Shown: positions 44,757-54,076, counted from the first letter of the stretch. The stretch: DNA of 64,000 nucleotides from Streptomyces venezuelae (GCF_008642315.1 NZ_CP029192.1:6882001-6946000), one strand, 5' to 3'. Notes: a model not told the origin generated them from the letters alone. Numbers and translations: made by a program.

Positions 44757-46073
44757 ATGGCTAGCGAGAAAACCGAGACGATGACCCCGACGGCCGGGGC
44801 GAGCCCGGCACCCCCCGTACGGACCGAGAGCGCCGAGAAACAGGCCCCCACGCGCGCGTGGGCGACGCGACTCGTCATCGTCGGCATCGTCCTCGCCGCC
44901 ATGAACCTCCGCCCGGCCATCACCAGCCTCGGCGCCCTCCTCGAAGAGGTCCGCGACGGCCTCGGCATGAGCGGCACCCTCGCGGGACTGCTCACCTCCG
45001 TGCCGCCGCTCTGCTTCGCGATCTTCGGCGTGATGGCGCCCCGCCTGGCCAAGCGCTTCGGCCCCAGCGCGGTCGTCTGCGTCGGCATGGCAGCCATCGC
45101 CGCGGGCCTGGTGATCCGGCCCTTCATCGGCGGCACCGCGGGCTTCCTCGCCGCCACCGCCCTCGCCCTCGCGGGCATCGCCGTCAGCAACGTCCTGATG
45201 CCCGTCATCGTCAAGCGCTGGTTCCCCGACCGGGTCGGCTCCATGACCGGCCTGTACTCGATGGCGCTCGCACTCGGCACCTCCCTGGCGGCCGCACTCA
45301 CCGTGCCCGTCACCGACGGTCTCGGCGGACGCTGGCAGACCGGCCTCGCCGTGTGGGCCCTGCTCGCCGTCGTCGCCGTCATCCCCTGGATCCCGCTCGT
45401 CCGCGACCGCAGCCAGACCGCGGCCGCCGTCCCGGAGCACGTCAGTGCCGCCGTACGTCGCGAGGACGACGGGCTGCGCATCACCTCCAGCCGCACCGCC
45501 TGGGCGCTCGCCGTCTTCTTCGGCCTCCAGGCCACCGCCGCGTACATCACGATGGGCTGGATGCCGCAGATCTTCCGCGACGCGGGCGTCCCCGCGGGCG
45601 AGGCGGGCGTCCTGCTCGCCGTCACGATGGCCATGGGCGTGCCCCTGGCGTTCGTCATCCCGCGGGTCGCCACGCGCCTGACCAACCAGGGTCCTGTCGT
45701 GATCGTCCTCGGCACGTGCGGCCTCGCCGGGTACGCGGGCCTCTACCTCGCCCCCGCGGGCGGCGCCTGGGTCTGGGCCCTGCTGCTCGGCATCTCCAAC
45801 TGCGCCTTCCCGCTGGCCCTCACCATGGTCGGCATGCGCGCCAAGAGCAGCGTGGGCGTGGCCAAGCTGTCCGCCTTCGCACAGAGCACGGGCTACCTGA
45901 TCTCGATCCCGGGCCCGCTCCTCGTGGGCGTGCTCTACCAGCACAGCGGCGGCTGGGGGCTGCCCCTCGCGCTCATGGCCGGCCTCATGGTGCCGCAGAT
46001 CGTCATCGGCACCCTCGCGGGCCGCAACCGCACGGTCGAGGACGAGGTGACCGCGAGAGCCACCACGGCCTGA
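44757..46073 (+). CDS. MFS transporter, CynX/NimT family
   Basis: 438 residues, 12 helices starting near residue 35 (RLVIVGIVLAAMNLRPAITSLGALLEEVRDGLGMSGTLAGLLTSVPPLCFAIFGVMAPRL). The R-P-A-I-T-S element in helix one is the CynX/NimT signature (cyanate and nitroimidazole transporters). A cytoplasmic loop near 215-235 is polar. Followed 55 bases later by the 38-residue SGM_5486 peptide, which is associated with such transporters. Probably an exporter induced through the FadR-type regulator. Confidence 0.9.
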   Translation: MASEKTETMTPTAGASPAPPVRTESAEKQAPTRAWATRLVIVGIVLAAMNLRPAITSLGALLEEVRDGLGMSGTLAGLLTSVPPLCFAIFGVMAPRLAKRFGPSAVVCVGMAAIAAGLVIRPFIGGTAGFLAATALALAGIAVSNVLMPVIVKRWFPDRVGSMTGLYSMALALGTSLAAALTVPVTDGLGGRWQTGLAVWALLAVVAVIPWIPLVRDRSQTAAAVPEHVSAAVRREDDGLRITSSRTAWALAVFFGLQATAAYITMGWMPQIFRDAGVPAGEAGVLLAVTMAMGVPLAFVIPRVATRLTNQGPVVIVLGTCGLAGYAGLYLAPAGGAWVWALLLGISNCAFPLALTMVGMRAKSSVGVAKLSAFAQSTGYLISIPGPLLVGVLYQHSGGWGLPLALMAGLMVPQIVIGTLAGRNRTVEDEVTARATTA

Positions 46074-46128
46074 CGTCCGGGGCCACCCCGACGCGGAGGG
46101 GGCGGGCAAAGGGTGCGAGACTGGCCGT

Positions 46129-46245
46129 ATGCCCGCCCTCGACCCGAACCCCCAGAACGGCCAGAAGAAGTTGCTCATCGTGCTCGGCTCGATGCTGGCC
46201 ATCACCGTGATCATCGGCATCATCGCCTCGATCGCCTCGCCGTGA
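46129..46245 (+). CDS. SGM_5486 family transporter-associated small protein (38 aa)
   Basis: A tiny membrane protein: MPALDPNPQNGQKKLLIVLG, then a hydrophobic helix SMLAITVIIGIIASIAS ending in Pro. The sequence matches from memory the streptomycete SGM_5486 family that accompanies MFS transporters. ATG 55 bases after the MFS stop with GGGTGCGAG upstream. It may stabilise or modulate the transporter. Too short for default gene callers. Confidence 0.82.
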   Translation: MPALDPNPQNGQKKLLIVLGSMLAITVIIGIIASIASP

Positions 46246-46287
46246 CCGCTCTCATCGCCTCGCCGTGAACCGGCCCCCGGAAGGCGG

Positions 46288-46309
46288 ATGGTGGTGCTGG
46301 CACCACCAT
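46288..46309. promoter_or_regulatory. Perfect palindrome upstream of a small membrane protein
   Basis: ATGGTGGTGC and GCACCACCAT flank a two-base centre, 128 bases before the gene at 46437. CCCCTAGGGG follows immediately. Looks like a tight operator rather than a terminator. Confidence 0.5.
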
Positions 46310-46436
46310 CCCCTAGGGGGCCAGTGTCAGGGTCAAGTGGGTGGATCTCCGGATGGGTTGAGGCGCGCCGATCGCCTAACTTCGAGTTGTGGCCGCGAAG
46401 ACGCGGCTCGGAACACTCGAGGACCACGGAGGCGAG

Positions 46437-46652
46437 ATGTCGGCCCGATCGCACACCCTGCGCGACCCGGCGAAGTCGGGCAGCATCGAGGTCCAGCTTC
46501 CCTGGTGGGCGATCGCCCTCCCCGCCGTCGCCTTCGCGGCGCTGCTCCTGCTCATCCTGAACCCCGTGGACGCGCACGCGGCATCCAGCGAGCCGGTGAT
46601 CACCAGCCTCCTGGAGCGGATACAGACGATGATCCTGCGCACGGCTTCCTGA
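46437..46652 (+). CDS. Small membrane protein, unknown function (71 aa)
   Basis: ATG at 46437 with GGAGGCGAG upstream; the GTG at 46389 lacks a site. One hydrophobic helix, about residues 20-39 (LPWWAIALPAVAFAALLLLI), followed by an external-looking tail. No known motif. Monocistronic, under a palindromic element. Confidence 0.72.
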   Translation: MSARSHTLRDPAKSGSIEVQLPWWAIALPAVAFAALLLLILNPVDAHAASSEPVITSLLERIQTMILRTAS

Positions 46653-46752
46653 CCCGTTTCCACCGGTGCCGCGCACCGGTGCCGTCACCCGCGCCGGGGG
46701 ACCGCACCAACTCCCTGCGCCCCGTGGCGCGTTTCATGCGAAGCTGGGAAGC

Positions 46753-47271
46753 ATGAGCGTCGCAGAACCCCGCAGGATTGTCCTCTTCCGGCATGCGAAG
46801 GCCGACTGGCCGCAGGTTTCCGACCACGAGAGGCCGCTCGCCGACCGCGGACGCCGGGACGCCCCCGTCGCCGGGCGCAAGCTGGCCGACAGCGGCATCG
46901 CCTTCGACCTGGCCCTCTGCTCGACCGCCGCCCGGACCCGCGAGACCTGGAAGCTCGCCGTCCAGGAGCTCCCGCAGCGGCCGAAGACCGTCTACGAGGA
47001 TCGGGTGTACGAAGCCTCTCCCGGCGAGCTGATCGCCGTGCTCAACGAGACCCCGGACGACGTGCGGGACCTCGTCCTGATCGGCCACAACCCCGGCGTC
47101 CAGGGCCTCACCGACGTCCTCGCGGGGGACACCGAGGGCGACGCCAGAGAGCGGCTGAACCGCAGGGGCTTCCCGACCGCGGCCTTCGCCGTCCTGACGT
47201 ACACCGGATCGTGGAAGGCGCTGGAGCCCGGCGTGGCCACGCTCGTCGACTACTGGGCGCCGTCCGAGTAG
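46753..47271 (+). CDS. SixA-like histidine phosphatase
   Basis: 172 residues. RHAK (FRHAKADW, near 13-16) supplies the catalytic His of the RHG-type motif. The distal His is in LIGHNPGVQGL (near 115), and arginines in RTRETW and RPL fit the phosphate pocket. SixA removes phosphate from histidine residues in phosphorelays; here the substrate is unknown. Monocistronic, hairpin follows. Confidence 0.9.
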   Translation: MSVAEPRRIVLFRHAKADWPQVSDHERPLADRGRRDAPVAGRKLADSGIAFDLALCSTAARTRETWKLAVQELPQRPKTVYEDRVYEASPGELIAVLNETPDDVRDLVLIGHNPGVQGLTDVLAGDTEGDARERLNRRGFPTAAFAVLTYTGSWKALEPGVATLVDYWAPSE

Positions 47272-47293
47272 TCCCACTCCCCGCCCGTCGCCA

Positions 47294-47326
47294 GGGCCCG
47301 GCACCTTCGCGGTGCCGGGCCCCTTT
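47294..47326 (+). terminator. Terminator after the SixA-like gene
   Basis: GGGCCCGGCACC pairs with GGTGCCGGGCCC around TTCGC and is followed by TTT; between convergent genes, so it may also serve serB. Confidence 0.82.
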
Positions 47327-47388
47327 GACGTTGATGTACGCGACGCGGACGGACGCGACGTGGGACGTACGCGATGCGCGCCGCCGCC

Positions 47389-48603
47389 TCAGTCGGCGTG
47401 TGTGTCCGCCGCCTCGACCTCTTCGCGGGTGATGCCGAGGAGGTAGAGGACCGTGTCCAGGAAGGGGACGTTCACCGCGGTGTGCGCCGCCTCGCGAACC
47501 AGGGGCTTGGCGTTGAAGGCGACGCCGAGGCCCGCCGCGTTCAGCATGTCCAGGTCGTTCGCGCCGTCGCCGATCGCGACGGTCTGCTCCAGCGGGACGC
47601 CGGCCTCCGTGGCGAAGCGGCGCAGCAGCCGGGCCTTGCCCGCGCGGTCGACGATCTCGCCGGTCACCTTGCCGGTGAGCTTGCCGTCGACGATCTCCAG
47701 GGTGTTGGCCTGGGCGAAGTCGAGGCCGAGACGTTCCTTCAGATCGTCGGTGACCTGAGTGAACCCGCCAGAGACGACGCCGACTTGGTAGCCGAGGCGC
47801 TTGAGGGTGCGGATCAGGGTGCGGGCGCCCGGGGTGAGCCGGACCTCGGAGCGGACCTTGTCCACGACCGAGGCGTCGAGACCCGCGAGGAGCGCCACGC
47901 GGGCGTGCAGCGACTGCTCGAAGTCCAGCTCGCCGCGCATCGCGGCCGCCGTCACCCCGGCGACCTCGGCCTCGCATCCGGCGTGCGCGGCGAAGAGTTC
48001 GATGACCTCGTCCTGGATGAGTGTCGAGTCGACGTCCATCACGACCAGGCGCTGGGCGCGGCGGTGCAGGCCCGCCGACACGACCGCGACGTCCACGCCG
48101 AGCCGGGCGGCCTCTATGGCGAGGGCGGTGCGCAGCGGCTCCGTCTCGGTGCCGGAGACAGCGAACTCGACGGCGGTGACCGGGTACTTGGCGAGCCGGA
48201 AGATACGGTCGATGTTGCCGCCGGTGGCGGTGATGCTGGCGGCGATCGCCGCCGTCGACTCGGAGGTCAGCGGGTGGCCGAGGACGGTCACCAGTGAACG
48301 CCCGAGGCCTCGCGGCCGGTTGTCGCCGATGCCCGAGATGATCTCGGCCTGCATCTTCATGGACTCCGCCCAGCTGTGGACGGTGGCGCGCAGGTCACCC
48401 TCCAGACCGGCGGGCGGCTCGGTCACGAGCGCACACAGCACGATCCGGCCACGGGTGACGACCTGCTCGATGTCGACGACGTCGACGGAGTAGGCGGCGA
48501 GGGTGTCGAAGAGGCCGGCGGTGATGCCGGGGCGGTCCTTGCCGAAGATCTTGACGAGGAGCGTCGGGATGTCGGCGGGCTGAGGGGGCTGCGAAGCACT
48601 CAT
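47389..48603 (-). CDS. serB: Phosphoserine phosphatase SerB with N-terminal ACT domains
   Basis: 404 residues. Two ACT-like repeats in the first 180 residues (TLLVKIFGKDRPGITAGLFDTLAAY; LVTVLGHPLTSESTAAIAASI). HAD phosphatase motifs follow: VVMDVDSTLIQDEVIELFA (nucleophile Asp near 192), SGG in VGVVSGGFTQ and AIGDGANDLDMLNAAGLGVAF. Last step of serine synthesis. The ACT region suggests serine feedback, as in actinomycete SerB2. A 114-bp repeat array lies upstream of its promoter side. Confidence 0.95.
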   Translation of the reverse strand: MSASQPPQPADIPTLLVKIFGKDRPGITAGLFDTLAAYSVDVVDIEQVVTRGRIVLCALVTEPPAGLEGDLRATVHSWAESMKMQAEIISGIGDNRPRGLGRSLVTVLGHPLTSESTAAIAASITATGGNIDRIFRLAKYPVTAVEFAVSGTETEPLRTALAIEAARLGVDVAVVSAGLHRRAQRLVVMDVDSTLIQDEVIELFAAHAGCEAEVAGVTAAAMRGELDFEQSLHARVALLAGLDASVVDKVRSEVRLTPGARTLIRTLKRLGYQVGVVSGGFTQVTDDLKERLGLDFAQANTLEIVDGKLTGKVTGEIVDRAGKARLLRRFATEAGVPLEQTVAIGDGANDLDMLNAAGLGVAFNAKPLVREAAHTAVNVPFLDTVLYLLGITREEVEAADTHAD

Positions 48604-48734
48604 GGTGATCCCTACGGTATCCGCCCTCTTCTCGGCCGCGCCCCCCAGTCCGCCTGCCGGACGCCCCCGGTGACTCCGCACCAATTCCCTCACCCACCCA
48701 CCCGAGCCCCTCCCCAACGCAAGGCGCCACCCGC

Positions 48735-49085
48735 GCGTCCCTCGCGGGCCCGCCCCGCATGGGCCCGCTCATGGCCGACATGTCAGCTGCCCGGTCGGTC
48801 CTGCCGAGCGCCTCCCTCCCCGGGTCCCGCGTTGCGGGACGGACCTGCCCTTCCGTCGCGGGCCTGCCCCGCATGGGCCCGCTCATGGCCGACACGTCAG
48901 CTGCCCGGTCGGTCCTGCCGAGCGCCTCCCTCCCCGGGTCCCGCGTTGCGGGACGGACCTGCCCTTCCGTCGCGGGCCTGCCCCGCATGGGCCCGCTCAT
49001 GGCCGACATGTCAGTTGCCCCGTCGGCCCTGCCGAGCGCCTCCCCCCCCGGGCCCCGCGTTCCGGGACGGATCCGCCCTCCCGTT
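48735..49085. repeat. Three tandem 114-bp repeats
   Basis: Units start at 48759, 48873 and 48987, each opening ATGGGCCCGCTCATGGCCGA. The first two are almost identical (a single T/C difference noted in the first 30 bases) and the third is more diverged. Each contains GTCCCGCGTTGCGGGAC, an inverted repeat. Partial copies flank the array. The frame is open on both strands because the unit is 38 codons, but no ribosome-binding site or conserved product supports translation. It fills the gap between serB and the streptophobe gene. Confidence 0.85.
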
Positions 49086-49144
49086 GTGGGCAGGCGTGCC
49101 GCAGGGCGGCACGGGTGGGCACAACCCACGGTGCCGGGGGCCGT

Positions 49145-51091
49145 TCAGTCGGGCCTTCGTGGGGTCTTGGGGGGTGGTGGCGGAGGCGGAGGTGGGGGTG
49201 GCCAGTCCGCGGAGCGTGAGCGTGAGCGGCGTCGGGGCGGTGGGGGAGGAGGAACCACCGGGCCCAGAACGGTGGGGGCTCCGGAGACGTCCTGGTTGGA
49301 GGGCGAAGAGTCGGAGGGCGAAGTAGTGGGCGCCTCCCGCGGGGGCTCCGGCGTACCCATGGGGCCCGTGGGGCCCGTAGACCCGCTGCGCCCAGCGGAC
49401 CCCGTGCGGCCCCCGGACCCCCCAGACCCCGCAGACCCCGCCGGACCCGAAGCGCCCCCCGGCCCCCCATCCGTGCGCAAGTACGGGTTCGTCTCAGGGT
49501 TGGGTGGCCGGTACGGCCGCCCCGGCGCGTACGGCCCCGCCCCCGAACCCGCAGGCCCGGCCGGACCTGGACGCCCAGGCCCGGGGGGACCTTGATCCCA
49601 AGCCCCACCCGCCCCCGAACCCGCAGGCACATCCGACCCCTGACCAACCCGCACCGCGGACCCCTTCCCCGCAGGGAGACCCCCCGCGCCGGAGGCGAGG
49701 GCCAATGGGGCGGTCCGGCCGCCCGCCGCCCCCGTGAGCACCGCGAGCACCGCCCCCACGACCCCCGCCCCGAACCCCCACGCCGCCCCCAGCACCGCCG
49801 CCATCCCCAGTCGTCCGTGGAGCTCGATCCCCGCGCCGAACGCGTCGAAGCCGAACACGGAGAGCGAGGCGTCCGCCGAGATCTCCGTCAGCCACACCAG
49901 GAGCGGCAGCCCCAGTGCCGTCACGATTCCGAGGCGGACCCCGCACCGCCCCGCGAACCCGGCCGTGGACAAGGTGTCCCGGAGGCGTGGTGTGCGTACA
50001 GCCGTCAGGACCCCCGCGAACAACATCGCCATGGCCGCCGCGACGCCCAACAGCCAGACCCGGCCGTCGAGCTCGGCCAGCCGCCCGAGTGTGAGCGCCT
50101 TGTCGGAGGGGCCCGTCAGGAGGTCGTCCACCGGGTCCGGCAGGAAGCGCGTGAGCGCGCCCGTCGCCTTGCCGTCCCAGGGGACGAAGAGGCCGACCGG
50201 CAGGCCGAGCCACACCCCGTTCGGCGCCCCGAGCAGCGCCGCGCCCGCGATCCGCTTCGGATGGTCGTCGCCGATCATCGCGTACGCCGCCGCGGCGAGC
50301 CCCGCGGCGACCGCCACCAGCACCACCGTGACCAGCGCGGAGACGGCAGGACGCACCACCCGGTGCAGGCCGTCCAGGGCCCGGGGCAACGGCGTGCGCC
50401 GCGACGCGAGGAGGGCGACGAGCAGGACACCGGTCACCCAGACCGCGCCGCCGAGCAGCGTCGGACCCGTGTCGACGGTGAACCCGACCGACGCCTTCGC
50501 CGCCACGAGGTCCCCGAGCCGGTCCGGCAGCAGCCCGCCGATGTCCCCGATCCCACCGGGCAGCTTGTCGCCGATGCCGCCCGGCAGCTCGTCGATGCCT
50601 TTCTCGATCCCTTTGTCGATGCCGAGCTGCTTGCCGTCGATCGTGATGACGTCGTGGCCGGCCCAGGCGAGCCCCGCGAGCATCCCGAGGGAGAGGGCGA
50701 TCACCGCGCCCGCGCGCGCGAGGAGTTCGGCGGGTGCGATGACGACGCCAGCCCCGCGCAGGGAGCGCAGGAAGAAGTGGGCGAGCAGGAGCGCTCCGAC
50801 CAAACCCACACCGAGTGGCGCAATATCGACTGTCGTGGTCGCCTCGGCGTCGTCCAGACCGAACGCCGAGACGTCGCCGGACGGCGTGACCGAACCCCCC
50901 GCGCCCAGCGCGACGGTGGCCGCCGTCAACGGCCCGAGCGCGGCGACCTCGTCCGCGCCGAGCAGGTGCAGGGCGAGCGCGGCCGTCCCCGCCATGCCCA
51001 CCAGCGCCCAACTGACCGCGGCGATCGCGGAGAGCAGTACATCGCCCCACCGCACGCCCCGGCTCTCGCCGTTCCGTTCCTCGGCCTGCAT
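49145..51091 (-). CDS. Streptophobe family membrane protein
   Basis: 648 residues from the ATG at 51091. About ten membrane helices in the first 460 residues, with a Gly-rich amphipathic stretch IDKGIEKGIDELPGGIGDKLPGG near 170. The last ~180 residues are low complexity: collagen-like Gly-Pro runs, then two poly-Pro runs and RRRSRSRS. This is the streptophobe layout found across streptomycetes; function unknown. The disordered tail is probably cytoplasmic. Its 3' side abuts the 114-bp repeats. Confidence 0.82.
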   Translation of the reverse strand: MQAEERNGESRGVRWGDVLLSAIAAVSWALVGMAGTAALALHLLGADEVAALGPLTAATVALGAGGSVTPSGDVSAFGLDDAEATTTVDIAPLGVGLVGALLLAHFFLRSLRGAGVVIAPAELLARAGAVIALSLGMLAGLAWAGHDVITIDGKQLGIDKGIEKGIDELPGGIGDKLPGGIGDIGGLLPDRLGDLVAAKASVGFTVDTGPTLLGGAVWVTGVLLVALLASRRTPLPRALDGLHRVVRPAVSALVTVVLVAVAAGLAAAAYAMIGDDHPKRIAGAALLGAPNGVWLGLPVGLFVPWDGKATGALTRFLPDPVDDLLTGPSDKALTLGRLAELDGRVWLLGVAAAMAMLFAGVLTAVRTPRLRDTLSTAGFAGRCGVRLGIVTALGLPLLVWLTEISADASLSVFGFDAFGAGIELHGRLGMAAVLGAAWGFGAGVVGAVLAVLTGAAGGRTAPLALASGAGGLPAGKGSAVRVGQGSDVPAGSGAGGAWDQGPPGPGRPGPAGPAGSGAGPYAPGRPYRPPNPETNPYLRTDGGPGGASGPAGSAGSGGSGGRTGSAGRSGSTGPTGPMGTPEPPREAPTTSPSDSSPSNQDVSGAPTVLGPVVPPPPPPRRRSRSRSADWPPPPPPPPPPPKTPRRPD

Positions 51092-51356
51092 CAGGACCCC
51101 CCGGACCGCAGCGCGTTGCCCTAAATGCACTTAATGCTCTCAATGAGCATGATCCGTATGCACTGATGGGCGCTTACCACTCTCCGGGGCGATTTCTTCT
51201 CCGTCAACGGGGCAACCCGTCACGCGCGTACGCAGTCTTCACAAGGCCCGACTTTCGGTCAGAGCCCTCCGCCTGAAATAGTTCCTCCCGATGTTCGACA
51301 TCCCTAGACTCCCCATCGATGGGGGCTAGCTCGGGGGACAACTCAGTGGGGCTGGA

Positions 51357-53963
51357 GTGCCGGAACTCGTACTGGAATTGAATGGCAGGACCTGGACGCT
51401 GGACGCGTCCAGGCCGTACACCCTCGGACGTGATCCGCAGGGGGATATCTCGCTCGACGACGCCAGGGTGTCCTGGCGTCACGCGACGATCAGCTGGAGC
51501 GGCCGCAGTTGGGTCATCGAGGACCACGGCAGCACCAATGGCACCTTCGTGCAGGGCCAGCGGATCCATCAGATGGAAATCGGTCCGGGCACGGCCGTGC
51601 ACCTCGGCAACGCGACCGACGGTCCGCTGGTGAACGTGTCCGGTGGCGCCGCGGCCGCGGCCGTCTCCACGCCGCAGCACGCGCCCCAGCAGCATCAGCA
51701 GGAAGCTCCCGGCTGGGCCGCTCAGACCCCGCAGCAGCAGGCACCCCAGCAGCAGGCCCCGTACCAGCCGCAGCAGCAGGGCTGGCAGCAACAGCAGCCG
51801 CCGCAGCAGCATCAGGCGCCGGTGCACCAGCAGCACCCGCCTCAGCAGCAGCACCAGTCGCACGTGCCTCAGCAGCAGGGCGGCCCGTCCGAGCAGTACG
51901 CACAGAAATCTCCGGGTTCCGGCGGTGTCGCGGGGGCCCCGCCGGTCTACGGCGACCGCAGCCCGACGACGTTCCACCAGCTGGCCCTCGGCCGCAAGAT
52001 GCGCATCGGCCGTGCGCTCGAGAACGAGCTGGTCGTCTCCGACCTCCAGGTCTCGCGCCACCACGCCGAGTTCTCCGCGACGCCCGACGGCCGCTTCGAG
52101 CTGCATGACCTCGGGTCGCACAACGGCACGTACGTCAACGGCCAGCCGATCGCGAAGTCCTCGACCGTCCTGATCGGTCCGAACGACATCGTCGGCGTCG
52201 GCCACTCGACCTTCCGCATCGTCGGCGGTCAGCTCGAGGAGTTCGTCGACACCGGTGACGTCTCCTTCTCGGCCCGCCACCTCACGGTCACGGTCGACGG
52301 CGGCAAGCAGATCCTCAAGGACGTCTCCTTCGGCGTCCCGGAGAAGTCGCTCATCGCGGTCATCGGCCCCTCCGGTTCCGGCAAGTCCACCCTGCTCAAG
52401 GCGCTCACCGGCTACCGGCCCGCCAACCAGGGCGACGTCCTGTACGACAACAGGAACCTGTACAAGCAGTTCGCCGAGCTGCGTCAGCGCATCGGTCTGG
52501 TCCCGCAGGACGACATCCTGCACAAGGAGCTGACCGTCAAGAAGGCCCTCAAGTACGCGGCCAAGCTGCGCTTCCCCGCGGACACCACGGAGGCCGAGCG
52601 CGAGTCCCGCATCGACGAGGTCCTGCGCGAGCTCAAGCTGGACATCCACAAGGAGAAGAAGGTCACCTCCCTCTCCGGTGGCCAGCGCAAGCGTGTGTCG
52701 GTCGCCCTCGAGCTGCTGACCAAGCCCTCGCTGATCTTCCTGGACGAGCCGACCTCCGGCCTCGACCCGGGCATGGACCGCGACGTCATGCAGCTGCTGC
52801 GCGGCCTCGCCGACGACGGCCGCACGGTCCTCGTCGTCACGCACTCGGTCGCCGAGCTGGCGATCTGCGACAAGCTCCTGGTGATGGCGCCCGGCGGTTC
52901 GGTGGCGTACTTCGGCCCGCCGGAGGAAGCCCTCAACTTCTTCGGCTACAGCACCTGGGCCGACGTCTTCTCCGCCTTCGAGAACTACCGCGACTACGAC
53001 TGGGCGGGCCGCTGGAAGGGCTCGCAGCACTACCAGATGTACGCCGCGGACATCGACGCCGTCGCCGCGCAGTCCGTACAGATGCCGCCGCCCCAGGCCG
53101 TCAAACCGCCGAAGCCACAGGGCTGGGGCTCACAGCTGTGGACCCTGATCCGGCGCTACGTCTCGGTGATCGCCTCCGACAAGGGCTTCATGGGCCTGAT
53201 GGTGATCCTGCCCGCGGTCCTCGGCATCGTCAGCGTCGTGATCCCGGCCGACTTCGGCCTCGCGCCGCCGAAACCGCCGGTCAAGTTCAACGCGGACGCG
53301 GGCACGATCATGCTGATCCTCGCGGTCGGCATGTGCTTCTCGGGCGCGGCCAATTCCGTACGTGAGCTGATCAAGGAACGGGTCATCTACGAACGGGAAC
53401 GGGCGACCGGCCTGTCCCGCTCGGCGTACCTGATGTCCAAGGTCATCGTTCTCGGCGTGATCACGGCCTTCCAGGGCGTCATCATCTGCGGCATCGGCTT
53501 CGCCCCGCGCGAGCTGCCGGAAGAGGGCCTGCTCATGCCCCCGGCCGTGGAGATGTGCCTGACGATCATCGCGCTCGGCTTCACCTCGATGATGTTCGGC
53601 CTGGTCATCTCCTCGCTGGTGAAGACCTCCGAGAAGACCATGCCGCTCCTGGTGATGTTCGCGATCGTCCAGGTCGTGTTCACCGGTGTCCTCTTCCAGG
53701 TCTACGGCTCGCCGGGCCTGGAGCAGTTCGCCTGGCTGATGCCCTCCCGCTGGGCCATCGCCGGCGCGGGCTCCACGCTCGACCTCGCGCACCTGATGCC
53801 GCCGTGGGACCCGAAGAAGCCGGGCGACCTGGATCCGCTGTGGGAGCACTCGGTGGGCCAGTGGAGCCTGAACATCACGGTCCTGATCGTGCTCGGCGTC
53901 ATCTGCGGCATCGCGGTCTCGCGTCTGCTGCGCCGGCACGAGCCGGAGGTCATGCGCAAGTGA
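51357..53963 (+). CDS. FHA-FHA-ABC-permease fusion exporter (Rv1747-like)
   Basis: 868 residues, GTG start with GGGGCTGGAG upstream. FHA domain 1 about 1-85 (YTLGRDPQGDISLDDARVSWRHATI, GSTNGTFV); Gln/Pro-rich linker about 105-190; FHA domain 2 about 205-295 (IGRALENELVVSDLQVSRHHAEF, GSHNGTYVNG); ABC ATPase about 310-530 (GPSGSGKSTLLKALTG, LSGGQRKRVSVALELL, FLDEPTSGLDPGMD); six helices from about 620. FHA domains bind phosphothreonine, so Ser/Thr kinase control is likely, as for Rv1747. Substrate unknown. Confidence 0.93.
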   Translation: MPELVLELNGRTWTLDASRPYTLGRDPQGDISLDDARVSWRHATISWSGRSWVIEDHGSTNGTFVQGQRIHQMEIGPGTAVHLGNATDGPLVNVSGGAAAAAVSTPQHAPQQHQQEAPGWAAQTPQQQAPQQQAPYQPQQQGWQQQQPPQQHQAPVHQQHPPQQQHQSHVPQQQGGPSEQYAQKSPGSGGVAGAPPVYGDRSPTTFHQLALGRKMRIGRALENELVVSDLQVSRHHAEFSATPDGRFELHDLGSHNGTYVNGQPIAKSSTVLIGPNDIVGVGHSTFRIVGGQLEEFVDTGDVSFSARHLTVTVDGGKQILKDVSFGVPEKSLIAVIGPSGSGKSTLLKALTGYRPANQGDVLYDNRNLYKQFAELRQRIGLVPQDDILHKELTVKKALKYAAKLRFPADTTEAERESRIDEVLRELKLDIHKEKKVTSLSGGQRKRVSVALELLTKPSLIFLDEPTSGLDPGMDRDVMQLLRGLADDGRTVLVVTHSVAELAICDKLLVMAPGGSVAYFGPPEEALNFFGYSTWADVFSAFENYRDYDWAGRWKGSQHYQMYAADIDAVAAQSVQMPPPQAVKPPKPQGWGSQLWTLIRRYVSVIASDKGFMGLMVILPAVLGIVSVVIPADFGLAPPKPPVKFNADAGTIMLILAVGMCFSGAANSVRELIKERVIYERERATGLSRSAYLMSKVIVLGVITAFQGVIICGIGFAPRELPEEGLLMPPAVEMCLTIIALGFTSMMFGLVISSLVKTSEKTMPLLVMFAIVQVVFTGVLFQVYGSPGLEQFAWLMPSRWAIAGAGSTLDLAHLMPPWDPKKPGDLDPLWEHSVGQWSLNITVLIVLGVICGIAVSRLLRRHEPEVMRK

Positions 53964-53985
53964 CCCGGTGCCCTCGGGCACACGA

Positions 53986-54019
53986 GAAGGGCGGCACCCC
54001 GCGTGGGGTGCCGCCCTTC
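53986..54019. terminator. Perfect 15-bp stem between convergent genes
   Basis: GAAGGGCGGCACCCC and GGGGTGCCGCCCTTC around GCGT, 22 bases after the FHA-ABC stop. Serves the exporter and perhaps the opposite transglycosylase gene. Confidence 0.85.
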
Positions 54020-54076
54020 GGCGTCTGGCGAACCTCGGCTTCGGCTGAAGAGGTCCAGTGATCAGGCGATCAAGGC

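Noticed and set aside
43560..46688. 1042-codon minus-strand open frame
   Set aside because: Antisense to the MFS, FadR and other real genes; composition is the mirror of their codon bias.
48759..49595. Open frame of 278 codons through the 114-bp repeats
   Set aside because: It is open only because the unit is a multiple of three and GC-rich. No ribosome-binding site, and it runs antisense into the streptophobe tail.
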